Shown: positions 26,027 to 34,232, counted from the first letter of the stretch. The stretch is 35,438 nucleotides of DNA from Billgrantia bachuensis (GCF_011742165.1 NZ_JAAQTO010000055.1:1-35438); one strand, 5' to 3'. Translations and numbers: made by a program. The notes: generated from the letters alone by a model not told the origin.

Positions 26027-27085
26027 TCAGCCGTCGTCGTGGTCGGCGGAACGTCCCGCCGAGAATTCGGAAGTCGCGGCCTCGCGCGCCAGCGGCGCCG
26101 ATGCCAAGGGAAGAGAGTCGTCTGCCAGGCCAGACTCCCCGGCTGCAAGGCACTCCGCGAAGAAGCGCCGGGCGCGAGCCTGATCTGCCTTGATCTGCCG
26201 CTTGAGTGCGGAGAAGTCGTCGAATTTCACCTCGCCACGCAGCCTGGCGCAGGGAAATACCGTCAGCCTCTGACCGTATAGGTCACCGTTATAATCGAAA
26301 AGATGCACCTCCAGCACCGGCCGGTCGCTGCCCACCGTGGGCCGCCAGCCGATGTTGGCCACGCCGGGGAGACGCTGCCCACCGGGTAGCTCGGTCACCA
26401 CGGCATAGACACCACGCAGCGCCAAGGGCAAGCACGGCAACGGCAGGTTGGCGGTAGGCACGCCGATGGTGCGCCCCAGCTTCCGGTCAGCGACCACTCG
26501 TCCGTCAAGGCGATAGGGTCGCCCCAGCATGCGAGCCGCCTGGGCGAAGTTGCCGCTGGCCAGCAAAGTACGCACCCGAGTGCTGGAGACCCGCTCGTCG
26601 TCGAGGGTGAAAGTGCGTGTATGCTCGACGCCAAACCCTTCTCGGCCGCGCCTTTCGCCCTCCTGCGCCAGCAGGCTGAAGTCACCGCTGCGATCGCAGC
26701 CGAAGCGAAAGTCGTCGCCAACCACCAGATGGCGAACGCCCAACCCTTCGACCAGCACGCTGTCGATGAATTCCACTGCGGTGAGACTTCGCAGCCGCTC
26801 GTTGAACGGCAGGCAGAGAACGCGATCGACGCCGCTCTGGCCCAGCAGACGCACTTTCTCGCGCAGCCGGGTCAGCCGTGGTGGTGCCTGGTCGCCGGCG
26901 AAGAACTCACGCGGCTGAGGCTCGAACACCACGACAGCCACCGGCAGGTCCAGCTTCGAGGCCTGCTCGCGGCACTGATCGAGAATTGCCTGATGGCCGC
27001 GGTGCACCCCATCGAAGTTACCGATGGTGGCCACGCAGCCGCGATGCTCGTCGCGCAAGTTGTGCAGTCCTCGAATGACTTCCAT
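26027..27085 (-). CDS. ribF: Bifunctional riboflavin kinase / FAD synthetase
   Basis: This 352-residue protein makes FMN and FAD. The N-terminal adenylyltransferase has GNFDGVHRGHQ (residues 22-32, HxGH-type) and the SSTRVRTLLASGNF segment. The C-terminal riboflavin kinase has TIGVPTANLPLP and VEVHLFD-type sequence (VLEVHLFDYNGDLYG). The length is somewhat over the usual 310 because of an acidic and Ala/Ser-rich tail after about residue 312. The ATG at 27085 starts MEVIRGLHNLRDEHRGCVAT, the usual family start. It heads the operon with ileS. Confidence 0.96.
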   Translation of the reverse strand: MEVIRGLHNLRDEHRGCVATIGNFDGVHRGHQAILDQCREQASKLDLPVAVVVFEPQPREFFAGDQAPPRLTRLREKVRLLGQSGVDRVLCLPFNERLRSLTAVEFIDSVLVEGLGVRHLVVGDDFRFGCDRSGDFSLLAQEGERRGREGFGVEHTRTFTLDDERVSSTRVRTLLASGNFAQAARMLGRPYRLDGRVVADRKLGRTIGVPTANLPLPCLPLALRGVYAVVTELPGGQRLPGVANIGWRPTVGSDRPVLEVHLFDYNGDLYGQRLTVFPCARLRGEVKFDDFSALKRQIKADQARARRFFAECLAAGESGLADDSLPLASAPLAREAATSEFSAGRSADHDDG

Positions 27086-27131
27086 CTAGTCGTCGCAATG
27101 TCCTGTCAGGTTGAAACTTGCAAAGAGGTCG

Positions 27132-27137
27132 ATTATA
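27132..27137 (-). promoter_or_regulatory. -10 element for the ribF-ileS-lspA operon
   Basis: A perfect TATAAT is read on the minus strand (27137 to 27132), about 47 bp before the ribF ATG. No strong -35 is visible at 16-18 bp, so the promoter may need an activator or be weak. Confidence 0.5.
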
Positions 27138-27190
27138 GCGAACCCCCGCTCCCGGATCAGCCCCGGCATACCGCACCGGAGCACACCTTC

Positions 27191-28810
27191 TCAGCCACGC
27201 ATACGGAAATGCCTCGGCCGGACACCCAGCGCCGCCAGCCAGGCGAAGTAGACCGCCGCACCCGCCACTACCAGCAGCGCCAACCACTGTACCCGGGTCC
27301 ACACCCCCCAGCCGAGCCATTGTTGCCAGTCGGGCGACAGCCAGGCGAGCCCTGCGCTCATCACCACGCAGCCGCCGATCAGCTGCACGGCATAGCGGCC
27401 CCAGCCGGGCTGGAACACCAGCACGCCCTGCTTGACAAGCAGCCAGCCCAGCAAACCGGCATTGAGGAAAGCCGACAGCGCCGTGGCCAGGGCCAGGCCA
27501 GCATGCGCCAGCGGCCAGATCAAGATCAGGTTGAACACCATGTTGGCGACCATGGCGATGATGCCGACCTTTACCGGCGTCTTGGTGTTCTGGCGGGCGA
27601 AGAAGCCAGGCGCCAGCACCTTGATCAGCATGAAGGCGACCAGGCCGAAGGAGTAGGCCCGCAGACTCATGGCCGCCATGGCAATGTCGTGCTCGGTCAT
27701 GGCGCCGTAGTGAAACAGCGAAATCAGCAGCGGCTCGGCCAGGATCGCCAAGGCCAGCGCCGCCGGCAGTCCCAGCAGCAGCACGGCGCGCACCGCCCAG
27801 TCGAGCATGGCGGCAAAGTGCTGACCGGCCTGCTCGGCGTGGCGCTTGGAGAGCGCCGGCAGGATCACCGTGCCGATGGCGATGCCGAACACGCCCAGCG
27901 GTAGCTCGACGAGACGATCGGAGTAGTAGAGCCAGGAGACGCTGCCTGGCGCCAGCAGCGAAGCCAGCACGGTATCCAGCAGCAGATTGATCTGCGACAC
28001 CGAGACGCCGAACAGCGCTGGCGCCATCAGCGCCAGGATGCGCTTGACGCCGCCATGGGCGAAATTTGGCCATGGCCTCGGCATCAACCCAAGACGCGTG
28101 AGGAACGGCACCTGGAAGGCGAGCTGGGCGAAGCCGGCGATCAGCACGCCCCACGCCAGCGCCATGGCCGGCTCGCTCATCAAGGGCGTGAGCAGCAAGG
28201 CGGCGCCGATCAGCGAGAGATTGAGCAACACCGGCGTGAAGGCCGGCACGGCGAAGCGGTTCCAGGTATTGAGCACACTGCCGGCAAAGGCGGTGAGCGA
28301 CACCAGCAGCAGGTAGGGAAACGTCAGCCGCAGCATGTCGGCGGTAAGCGCTAGCTTGGCCGGGTCGCGGCCGAAGCCGGGGGCGAAGAGCCACACCAGC
28401 CAGGGCGCGGTGAGCATTGCCAAGGCCGTGATCAGCGCCAGCACCGCGGTGAGACTACCCGCCACGGCATCGAGCAGCTCGCGCACCTCGCGCTTGCTGC
28501 CGCGGGTGGCGTATTCGGAAAGCACCGGCACGAAGGCCTGGTTGAAGGCCCCTTCGGCAAATAGCCGACGCATGAAATTGGGAATCTTGAAGGCGACGAA
28601 GAAGGCATCGGCGCCGCTACCGGCACCGAACAGGGTCGCCACCACCACATCGCGCAGCAGGCCCATGACCCGCGACAGCATGGTCATGACCCCCACCACC
28701 AGCCCGGAGCGCATCAATCCCCCGGCTTTGGGGGCAACGGCCCGGTCGTCATCGGCCACCTTGGGAGGCGCCGACTCAGCGGGCTCGGGCAACTGCTCGC
28801 GTTCCGTCAC
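27191..28810 (-). CDS. murJ: Lipid II flippase MurJ
   Basis: This 539-residue inner-membrane protein of the MOP superfamily moves lipid II across the membrane for peptidoglycan synthesis. It has about 14 hydrophobic segments. Family motifs are visible: MLSRVMGLLRDVVVATLFGAG near the start, AFFVAFKIPNFMRRLFAEGA and FARQNTKTPVKVG. An extra hydrophilic stretch of about 30 residues precedes the first helix. The start is a GTG at 28810 with GAGGAAG upstream. It lies downstream of the rpsT terminator and probably needs its own promoter, which I could not place. Confidence 0.95.
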   Translation of the reverse strand: MTEREQLPEPAESAPPKVADDDRAVAPKAGGLMRSGLVVGVMTMLSRVMGLLRDVVVATLFGAGSGADAFFVAFKIPNFMRRLFAEGAFNQAFVPVLSEYATRGSKREVRELLDAVAGSLTAVLALITALAMLTAPWLVWLFAPGFGRDPAKLALTADMLRLTFPYLLLVSLTAFAGSVLNTWNRFAVPAFTPVLLNLSLIGAALLLTPLMSEPAMALAWGVLIAGFAQLAFQVPFLTRLGLMPRPWPNFAHGGVKRILALMAPALFGVSVSQINLLLDTVLASLLAPGSVSWLYYSDRLVELPLGVFGIAIGTVILPALSKRHAEQAGQHFAAMLDWAVRAVLLLGLPAALALAILAEPLLISLFHYGAMTEHDIAMAAMSLRAYSFGLVAFMLIKVLAPGFFARQNTKTPVKVGIIAMVANMVFNLILIWPLAHAGLALATALSAFLNAGLLGWLLVKQGVLVFQPGWGRYAVQLIGGCVVMSAGLAWLSPDWQQWLGWGVWTRVQWLALLVVAGAAVYFAWLAALGVRPRHFRMRG

Positions 28811-28863
28811 CTTCTGCTTCCTCGCCAGCTCGTTCGATGCGGGGCCATCCCGCGCTCAGGCAC

Positions 28864-28890
28864 AAAAAAACCGGCCTCAGCCGGTTTTTT
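28864..28890 (-). terminator. Bidirectional intrinsic terminator after rpsT
   Basis: AAAAAACCGGC-CTCA-GCCGGTTTTTT gives an 11-bp stem with A and T runs on both sides. It ends the leftward rpsT transcript before murJ. Confidence 0.9.
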
Positions 28891-28951
28891 CGAGATCGCG
28901 ATACGCAGGCATCAATGCGATGGCGCTCGCGACGTCTCCAGGCGTCCGGCT

Positions 28952-29218
28952 TTACGCAGCCAGTGCCTTAATTCGCGTGTTCAGACGGCTCTTCAGGCGC
29001 GCAGCCTTCTTCTTGGAGAGCACGTCCTTGTCGGCGATGCGATCGATGACCGGCTGCGCCTTCTGGAACTCAGTCATCGCGGTGGCGTGGTCGCCGCCGT
29101 TGATGGCCTTGATGACGCGCTTCACGTAGGTACGCACCATGGCGCGCTGGCTCGCCTTCAGAACACGACGACCTTCCGCCTGACGGGCACGCTTGCGGGC
29201 TTGCTTGCTGTTTGCCAC
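28952..29218 (-). CDS. rpsT: 30S ribosomal protein S20
   Basis: This 88-residue protein begins ANSKQARKRARQAEGRRVLK and is rich in Lys, Arg and Ala, the S20 helical-bundle type that binds 16S rRNA. The start is a GTG at 29218 with AGGAG seven to nine bases upstream. In E. coli the gene uses the rare UUG start, and this weak start takes part in S20 autoregulation; the GTG here could serve in the same way. It is monocistronic, bounded by a strong terminator (28864-28890). Confidence 0.97.
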   Translation of the reverse strand: MANSKQARKRARQAEGRRVLKASQRAMVRTYVKRVIKAINGGDHATAMTEFQKAQPVIDRIADKDVLSKKKAARLKSRLNTRIKALAA

Positions 29219-29243
29219 TGACTATCTCCTGGAAAACTTTGAC

Positions 29244-29263
29244 GCCGCCCGGTCTGGGGCGGC
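29244..29263 (-). promoter_or_regulatory. Leader hairpin of rpsT
   Basis: GCCGCCC-GGTCTG-GGGCGGC is a perfect 7-bp stem with a 6-nt loop, about 26 nt upstream of the rpsT start codon, with the Shine-Dalgarno between. No U-tract follows, so it is not a terminator. Autoregulatory use by S20 is a guess. An extended -10 (TGGTAGTAT on the minus strand, about 29364-29372) lies farther upstream. Confidence 0.4.
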
Positions 29264-29411
29264 ATCGATAACGATTTGTCCGGCCTGAAATCTCGTTTCC
29301 TGCCGGTCGGGCCATTGCGTCAACGCCAAGGTTGTCGACGGGCCGTGTCTGAGAGGATGGCGCATACTACCATAGGTACGCGACGTCATGCTACATGCCA
29401 GGAACACGGCG

Positions 29412-30548
29412 TCACAGCACGACGAGGTTGTCCCTGTGGATCAGCTCGGGCGCCTCCATGTAGCCCAGAATCGCCTCGATCTGGTGGCTCGGCTGGCCGA
29501 GAATGCGGCGTGCCTCGTCGGCACCGTAGTTCACCAGCCCCTTGGCGATCCGCTGGCCCTGCTCGTCGAGGCACAGCACCATGTCGCCACGCACGAAGTC
29601 GCCCGTCAGCGCCTTGACCCCCACCGCCAGCAGGCTCGAGCCGCTGCCACGCAGTACTTTCACGGCCCCGGCATCCAGCGTCAGGCTGCCGCGCACCTGC
29701 AGTTGGCCGGCCAGCCAGCGCTTGCGCGCCGCTATTGGCGCCTCCTCGGGGCACAGCAGCGTACCCAGACGCTCACCTTGGGTCAGCCGCATCAACACAT
29801 CGGACTGGCGTCCGCTGGCAATCACCGTGACGGCACCGGAGCGAGCGGCCAGGCGGGCCGCCTGCACCTTGGTGGTCATGCCACCCCGCCCCAGCGCGCC
29901 ACCGCCGCCGGCCATCGCCGCCAGCGCCGGGTCATCGGCGCGCCCCTCGCTGACCAGCGTGGCCGCGGGGTTGTGGCGAGGATCGGCGTCGAACAGCCCT
30001 TCCTGGTCGGTAAGGATCACCAGTGCTTCGGCCTCGAGCAAGTTGGCCACCAGCGCGCCCAGGGTGTCGTTGTCGCCGAAACGGATCTCGTCGGTGACCA
30101 CGGTATCGTTCTCGTTGACCACCGGCACCACGCGCAGGTCGACCAGGGTCCGCAGCGCCGAACGCGCGTTGAGGTAGCGCTTGCGATTGGAGAGATCGTC
30201 GTGGGTCAGCAGCACCTGGGCGGTGAGCAGGCCATGACGAGCGAAATGATGCTCATAGCACTGGGTCAGGCCGTTCTGCCCTACCGCGGCGGCAGCCTGC
30301 AACTCATGCACTGCCGAAGGGCGGGCCTGCCAGCCCAGCCGAACCATGCCGGCGGCCACGGCACCCGACGACACCAGCACCACCTCGACACCCTGTCGAT
30401 GCAGTGCCGCGATCTGGTCAACCCAGCCGCCGATGGCCGCTTCGTCGAGCCCGCGCCCGTCGTTGGTCAGCAGCGCACTGCCGATCTTCACCACCACCCG
30501 GCGAGCGCCACGCAGCGCATCGCGACCCGGTACCCGCTGCTCGTTCAC
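29412..30548 (-). CDS. proB: Glutamate 5-kinase
   Basis: This 378-residue enzyme makes gamma-glutamyl phosphate, the first step of proline synthesis, in the cytoplasm. The amino-acid kinase domain has VVVKIGSALLTNDGRGLD, LVSSGAVAAGM and the VVPVVNENDTVVTDEIRFGD segment. A C-terminal PUA domain follows (about residues 280-365). The start is a GTG at 30548 with GGAGAG upstream. It lies 70 bp after obgE. Proline is a common compatible solute in halophiles, and the enzyme is normally feedback-inhibited by proline. Confidence 0.96.
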   Translation of the reverse strand: MNEQRVPGRDALRGARRVVVKIGSALLTNDGRGLDEAAIGGWVDQIAALHRQGVEVVLVSSGAVAAGMVRLGWQARPSAVHELQAAAAVGQNGLTQCYEHHFARHGLLTAQVLLTHDDLSNRKRYLNARSALRTLVDLRVVPVVNENDTVVTDEIRFGDNDTLGALVANLLEAEALVILTDQEGLFDADPRHNPAATLVSEGRADDPALAAMAGGGGALGRGGMTTKVQAARLAARSGAVTVIASGRQSDVLMRLTQGERLGTLLCPEEAPIAARKRWLAGQLQVRGSLTLDAGAVKVLRGSGSSLLAVGVKALTGDFVRGDMVLCLDEQGQRIAKGLVNYGADEARRILGQPSHQIEAILGYMEAPELIHRDNLVVL

Positions 30549-30618
30549 ACCCTACTCTCCCATCCAGCAAAAACCAGCCAGCCATGTCAGCGCAACTGAG
30601 CGAGCGAAGGCCATCGCC

Positions 30619-31812
30619 TCACTCCACGTATTCGACTTCGACATCGTAATCATCGTCGTCGAAATCATCGTCATCTTCGTCCTCATCGCTGCGCTTGCGC
30701 CGACGACCCAGGCGCGCCTCGGTCCGCGCCACCGCCTCGGCCTCCATGCGCTCGCGCATCTCCCGCTCGCGCTCGGCTGCCTCTTCGTCCTCATGCTCCA
30801 GCTGGCGCTGTTCGGTGAGCCAGCGATGCGCCGCCTGTGCCAGGGTGTCGGTGCCCTCGCCGCTGATCGCCGAGATACGGTAGACCGGCCCCTCCCAGGC
30901 AAGACCCTCGACAATGGCAGCCACTCGCGCCTCGCGCTCCTCGTCCGGTACCAGGTCGAGCTTGTTGATCACCAGCCAGCGCGGCCGCTCGGCCAGGGTC
31001 GGCGAGAACTGCTCGAGCTCATGGGCGATGGCATGGGCTGCTTCGACCGGATCGGACTCGTCGAAGGGCGCCACGTCGACCACGTGGAACAGCAGCCGGG
31101 TACGGGTCAGGTGCTTGAGGAAGCGCAGCCCCAGACCGGCGCCATCCGAGGCCCCCTCGATCAGCCCCGGCACGTCGGCCATCACGAAGTGCTCATGCAT
31201 GCCCAGCTTCACCACGCCGAGGTTGGGCACCAAGGTGGTGAAGGGGTAATCGGCCACCTTGGGCTTGGCCGCCGAGACCGAGCGAATCAGGGTCGACTTG
31301 CCGGCATTGGGCATGCCCAGCAGGCCGACATCGGCCATCACCTTCATCTCCAGGCGCAGGTTGCGCCGCTCGCCGTCAGTGCCGGGCGTGGTCTTGCGCG
31401 GTGCCCGGTTGGTCGACGACTTGAAATGAATGTTGCCCAAGCCGCGGCGGCCACCCTGGGCCACCAGCACCTGCTGACCGATCTCGGTGATATCGGCGAT
31501 CACCTCGAGGGTATCCTCATCGATCACCGTAGTGCCCACCGGCACCTTGACCACCAGGTCGCCGCCGGCCCGGCCGCTCATCTGGCGCCCCTGCCCGGGG
31601 CGCCCGCTCTCGGCCTGATAAAAGCGCTGATACTTGAAGTCGATCAGGGTATTGAGGGCATCGTCACCGACCAGGTAGACGCTGCCGCCATGCCCGCCGT
31701 CGCCGCCATCGGGACCGCCCTTGGGCACGTACTTCTCGCGGCGGAAGCTAAGGCAGCCGTTGCCGCCCCTGCCGGCCTCCACGATGATCGAGGCTTCGTC
31801 GACGAACTGCAT
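30619..31812 (-). CDS. obgE: GTPase Obg (CgtA), ribosome assembly and stress
   Basis: This 397-residue GTPase associates with the 50S subunit. The N-terminal glycine-rich Obg fold is residues 1-158 (GPDGGDGGHGGSVYLV). The G domain follows with G1 GMPNAGKST (166-174), switch region YPFTTLVPNLG, G3 DVPG (213-216) and NKLD. The C-terminus is strongly acidic (EDEDDDDFDDDDYDVEVEYVE-like), typical of gammaproteobacterial Obg. The ATG at 31812 (MQFVDEASIIVEAGRGG) has GGGAG upstream and fits the family start; the frame to 31878 is an artefact. Order rplU-rpmA-obgE-proB is conserved. Confidence 0.97.
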   Translation of the reverse strand: MQFVDEASIIVEAGRGGNGCLSFRREKYVPKGGPDGGDGGHGGSVYLVGDDALNTLIDFKYQRFYQAESGRPGQGRQMSGRAGGDLVVKVPVGTTVIDEDTLEVIADITEIGQQVLVAQGGRRGLGNIHFKSSTNRAPRKTTPGTDGERRNLRLEMKVMADVGLLGMPNAGKSTLIRSVSAAKPKVADYPFTTLVPNLGVVKLGMHEHFVMADVPGLIEGASDGAGLGLRFLKHLTRTRLLFHVVDVAPFDESDPVEAAHAIAHELEQFSPTLAERPRWLVINKLDLVPDEEREARVAAIVEGLAWEGPVYRISAISGEGTDTLAQAAHRWLTEQRQLEHEDEEAAEREREMRERMEAEAVARTEARLGRRRKRSDEDEDDDDFDDDDYDVEVEYVE

Positions 31813-31850
31813 TGTGATTCTCCCGACGGACACTACCGTCATGATACAAG

Positions 31851-31874
31851 AAGGCCCCGCCTGAGCGGGGCCTT
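31851..31874 (-). terminator. Hairpin between rpmA and obgE
   Basis: AAGGCCCCGC-CTGA-GCGGGGCCTT gives a 10-bp stem. On the minus strand it is followed by CTTGTATC, a weak U-tract, so partial termination after rpmA with readthrough into obgE is likely. Confidence 0.65.
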
Positions 31875-31896
31875 CCATCTACCGGTTCGGGCGTTC

Positions 31897-32154
31897 TCAG
31901 GCAGAGACGACGCTGACGAACTTGCGGTTCTTCGGACCCTTGGTCTCGAACTTGATCACACCGTCGCTGAGGGCGAAGAGAGTGTGGTCGCGGCCGATGC
32001 CGACACCGGTGCCGGCGTGGAAGCGGGTGCCACGCTGACGCACGATGATGTTGCCTGCGGTCACGGCCTGGCCGCCGTACAGCTTGACACCAAGGCGTTT
32101 GGATTCTGAATCGCGGCCGTTACGGGTAGAACCGGCTGCCTTCTTATGAGCCAT
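31897..32154 (-). CDS. rpmA: 50S ribosomal protein L27
   Basis: This 85-residue protein starts AHKKAAGSTRNGRDSESKRL, the standard L27 N-terminus whose tail reaches the peptidyl transferase centre. It also has the conserved GNIIVRQRGTRFHAGTGVGI segment. The ATG at 32154 is 33 bp after rplU. A hairpin follows at 31851-31874. Confidence 0.98.
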   Translation of the reverse strand: MAHKKAAGSTRNGRDSESKRLGVKLYGGQAVTAGNIIVRQRGTRFHAGTGVGIGRDHTLFALSDGVIKFETKGPKNRKFVSVVSA

Positions 32155-32186
32155 TGCAAAGTCCTCGCTCGTTAAGGGGAAGCCGC

Positions 32187-32498
32187 TTAGGCGGAAATCC
32201 CGGTGATCTTGACTTCAGTGAACCACTGGCGGTGGCCCTGACGCTTCATGTGGTGCTTGCGACGACGGAACTTGATGATGCGGATCTTCTCACCACGGCC
32301 GTGGGAGACGATCTCGGCAGCCACCTTGGCGCCGTCGACCAGCGGGGCACCAATGGTGACGTCGTCGCCATCGGCAACCAGCAGTACCTGATCGAACTCG
32401 ATGGTATCGCCAGTCGGAATCTCGAGCTTCTCGAGCTTGAGCGTCTGGCCTTCCTGAACGCGGTACTGCTTGCCACCGCTCTTGATTACTGCGTACAT
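32187..32498 (-). CDS. rplU: 50S ribosomal protein L21
   Basis: The 103-residue protein matches the E. coli length exactly when started at the ATG at 32498 (MYAVIKSGGKQYRVQEGQTL), with GGAG upstream; the longer frame to 32519 is not needed. The C-terminal KFRRRKHHMKRQGHRQWFTE segment is the L21 signature. First gene of the rplU-rpmA-obgE run, with a sigma-70 promoter at 32604-32631 and a leader of about 100 nt that may fold (see findings). Confidence 0.98.
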   Translation of the reverse strand: MYAVIKSGGKQYRVQEGQTLKLEKLEIPTGDTIEFDQVLLVADGDDVTIGAPLVDGAKVAAEIVSHGRGEKIRIIKFRRRKHHMKRQGHRQWFTEVKITGISA

Positions 32499-32513
32499 TT
32501 GCATCTCTCCAGA

Positions 32514-32593
32514 ACTCATCGGGGTTGGCTCTTCGTCGACCTGCTTCGAGTGGCGCCCCTTTCGGCAGCCATCTGACAGGGAGCATGATGAGT
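32514..32593 (-). promoter_or_regulatory. rplU leader with a closing helix next to the ribosome site
   Basis: In the rplU leader ACTCATC (from 32593) can pair perfectly with GATGAGT (32520 to 32514), which ends just before the GGAGAG ribosome site. This would close a stem around the leader. Ribosomal protein leaders often work like this, but autoregulation by L21 is inferred. Confidence 0.35.
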
Positions 32594-32603
32594 GGGCCGC
32601 GCA

Positions 32604-32631
32604 TTATAACTGCGACCAGCGCTCCATTCAA
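32604..32631 (-). promoter_or_regulatory. Promoter of rplU-rpmA-obgE
   Basis: On the minus strand TTGAAT (32631 to 32626), 16 bp, TATAAT (32609 to 32604). The start would be near 32597, about 100 nt before the rplU ATG. Confidence 0.7.
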
Positions 32632-32693
32632 GCAGCCGCCACCCTCACTCTCGGGCCGACGCTGCGCTACATCAAGGCGCACCGCGGCACAGC

Positions 32694-32722
32694 TTGACGC
32701 CCCCATGGGGGGGCCATAGCAT
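32694..32722 (+). promoter_or_regulatory. Promoter of ispB with a palindromic spacer
   Basis: TTGACG (32694-32699), 17 bp, TAGCAT (32717-32722), about 54 bp before the ispB ATG. The spacer contains the perfect palindrome CCCCCATGGGGG (32700-32711). Confidence 0.55.
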
Positions 32723-32775
32723 GAGCCGCAACCCAAGGCCATTGCCACTGACCGGCATGCTGGCCCAACAGCCCG

Positions 32776-33795
32776 ATGACACTGCCCATGCCAGCCAACG
32801 CTCCTACTAGCTCTTCCGATAGCCAGGCCTCCGCCTCGTCGCTCCATGCGGTGGTTGCCGACGATTTTACCGCGGTCAATCGCACCATCATGGATCAGTT
32901 GGCGTCGCGGGTTCCGCTGGTGGAGACCATCGGCCAGTACATCATCGCCAGCGGTGGCAAGCGGCTTCGCCCTTTGCTGGTTCTGCTCTCGGCCCGGGCG
33001 CTGGGCTACCAGGGCGACAAGCACATCTCGCTGGCCACGCTCATCGAGTTCATGCATACCTCGACCCTGCTGCACGACGACGTGGTCGATGAATCCCACA
33101 TGCGCCGCGGCCGCATCACGGCCAACGACGCCTGGGGCAACGCCCCCTCGGTGCTGGTGGGCGACTACCTCTATTCGCGCTCCTTCCAGATGATGGTGCA
33201 GATCGGCTCGCTCAAGATCATGGACGTGCTCTCGAGCGCCACCTGCGTGATTGCCGAAGGCGAGGTTCAGCAGTTGACCAACGTGGGCAACCCTGACATC
33301 GATGAGGCGGTCTACTTCGAAACCATCCAGGGCAAGACCGCCATGCTGTTCGAAGCCGCCACCCATAGTGGCGCCATCCTGGCCGGAGCCGACCCACAAC
33401 GGGAAGCGGCACTGCAATACTATGGCCGCTACCTGGGTCTGGCGTTCCAACTCGTCGACGACCTGCTCGACTACCAGGGCGACGCCGAGGCGATGGGCAA
33501 GAATGTGGGCGACGACCTGGCCGAGGGCAAGCCGACCCTGCCACTGATCCAGGCCATGGCCGCCGGCACCCATGAACAGGCCAAGACGATCCGCCAGGCC
33601 ATCCGCCGGGGCGGGCTCGAGCGGCTGGAGGAAGTGCTCGCCATCGTGCGTGATACCGGCGCGCTGGACTATACCCGAGCACGGGCAGAAGAGATGTCGG
33701 CCAAGGCGCTCGAACAGCTCGATTTCCTGCCTCCCAGCCGCTACCGCGACAGCATGGCCGAGCTGGCCCGGCTCGCCGTCGAGCGCCAGAACTGA
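32776..33795 (+). CDS. ispB: Octaprenyl (long-chain polyprenyl) diphosphate synthase
   Basis: This 339-residue all-helical prenyltransferase builds the side chain of ubiquinone. The first Asp-rich motif is DDVVD at residues 101-105, in LLHDDVVDESHMRRG; the second is LVDDLLDYQGD at about 226-236. KRLRPLLVLLSARALGY precedes the first, binding the diphosphate. It is slightly longer than E. coli IspB (323) because of a Ser/Ala-rich N-terminus. The ATG at 32776 lacks a strong ribosome site; the next ATG at 32788 is an alternative. Its position divergent from rplU is conserved. Confidence 0.95.
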   Translation: MTLPMPANAPTSSSDSQASASSLHAVVADDFTAVNRTIMDQLASRVPLVETIGQYIIASGGKRLRPLLVLLSARALGYQGDKHISLATLIEFMHTSTLLHDDVVDESHMRRGRITANDAWGNAPSVLVGDYLYSRSFQMMVQIGSLKIMDVLSSATCVIAEGEVQQLTNVGNPDIDEAVYFETIQGKTAMLFEAATHSGAILAGADPQREAALQYYGRYLGLAFQLVDDLLDYQGDAEAMGKNVGDDLAEGKPTLPLIQAMAAGTHEQAKTIRQAIRRGGLERLEEVLAIVRDTGALDYTRARAEEMSAKALEQLDFLPPSRYRDSMAELARLAVERQN

Positions 33796-33821
33796 GCAGC
33801 GCGCCGATGCCGCCGCTGGGC

Positions 33822-33849
33822 TTGCAAGCACCCCGGTTTTGCGTATAAT
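33822..33849 (+). promoter_or_regulatory. Promoter of tRNA-Pro
   Basis: TTGCAA (33822-33827), 16 bp, TATAAT (33844-33849), followed by a GC-rich discriminator (GCCCATCC). This is typical of stringently controlled tRNA promoters. Confidence 0.75.
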
Positions 33850-33914
33850 GCCCATCCGTCGGCTCCAGCAGAGCCGGCATCGGGCAGCCCCAAGAGGCGG
33901 CTCGAAAGAAGCAA

Positions 33915-33991
33915 CGGAGTATAGCTCAGCTTGGTAGAGCGCTGCCTTCGGGAGGCAGAGGTCGTAGGTTCGAATCCTGCTACTCCGACCA
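33915..33991 (+). tRNA. tRNA-Pro (anticodon CGG)
   Basis: The 77-nt cloverleaf has acceptor stem CGGAGTA/TACTCCG, D-arm TAGCTCAGCTTGGTAGAGC, anticodon stem CTGCC/GGCAG with loop TTCGGGA (anticodon CGG), T-arm with GGTTCGAATCC, and encoded CCA. It reads CCG codons, which are common in this GC-rich genome. It has its own promoter and terminator. Confidence 0.97.
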
Positions 33992-34001
33992 AAGAACATA
34001 G

Positions 34002-34043
34002 AAAAAACCGCCACTTACGGATCAAGCCGAGTGGCGGTTTTTC
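34002..34043 (+). terminator. Intrinsic terminator of tRNA-Pro
   Basis: AAAAACCGCCACT (34003-34015) pairs with AGTGGCGGTTTTT (34030-34042) around a 14-nt loop, giving a stem with a T-run. It is bidirectional in form. Confidence 0.88.
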
Positions 34044-34232
34044 GTTGTGAATGACAAGTGTACGTTCGACGCCTGCTTACGCCCTTCGGACTCAAGTTTT
34101 GCGCTCTCTTGCCGATAGCTTTCTTAGAAAGCAGTGACGCAACGCCCCTACCTGCAAAGACAGAAATTCGGCCTTCCTCCCGCCACCTCTCGTGAGGCGG
34201 CCTTATACATCGCCCACTCACGTGGTCTCCTA
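34044..34232. other. Intergenic region between tRNA-Pro and the porin-like gene
   Basis: It contains a short hairpin GCTTTC-TTA-GAAAGC (about 34117-34131) and a CCTC-TCGT-GAGG hairpin near 34184-34195. No convincing promoter or open frame was seen. Confidence 0.3.

Noticed and set aside
24979..26193. Plus-strand frame of 404 codons
   Set aside because: Antisense of ileS and ribF, with no recognisable domain.
30346..32109. Plus-strand frame of 587 codons
   Set aside because: Antisense of proB, obgE and rpmA, which all have full family motifs.
32290..34014. Long minus-strand open frame (574 codons) across rplU, ispB antisense and the tRNA
   Set aside because: Its first part (GRSSRIRTYDLCLPKAALYQ) is the antisense of the tRNA-Pro, a well-known spurious frame, and the rest is the shadow of ispB and rplU.
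33741..34025. Minus-strand frame with VGVAGFEPTTSASRRQRSTK
   Set aside because: This string is a classic mis-annotation produced by the antisense strand of tRNA genes.
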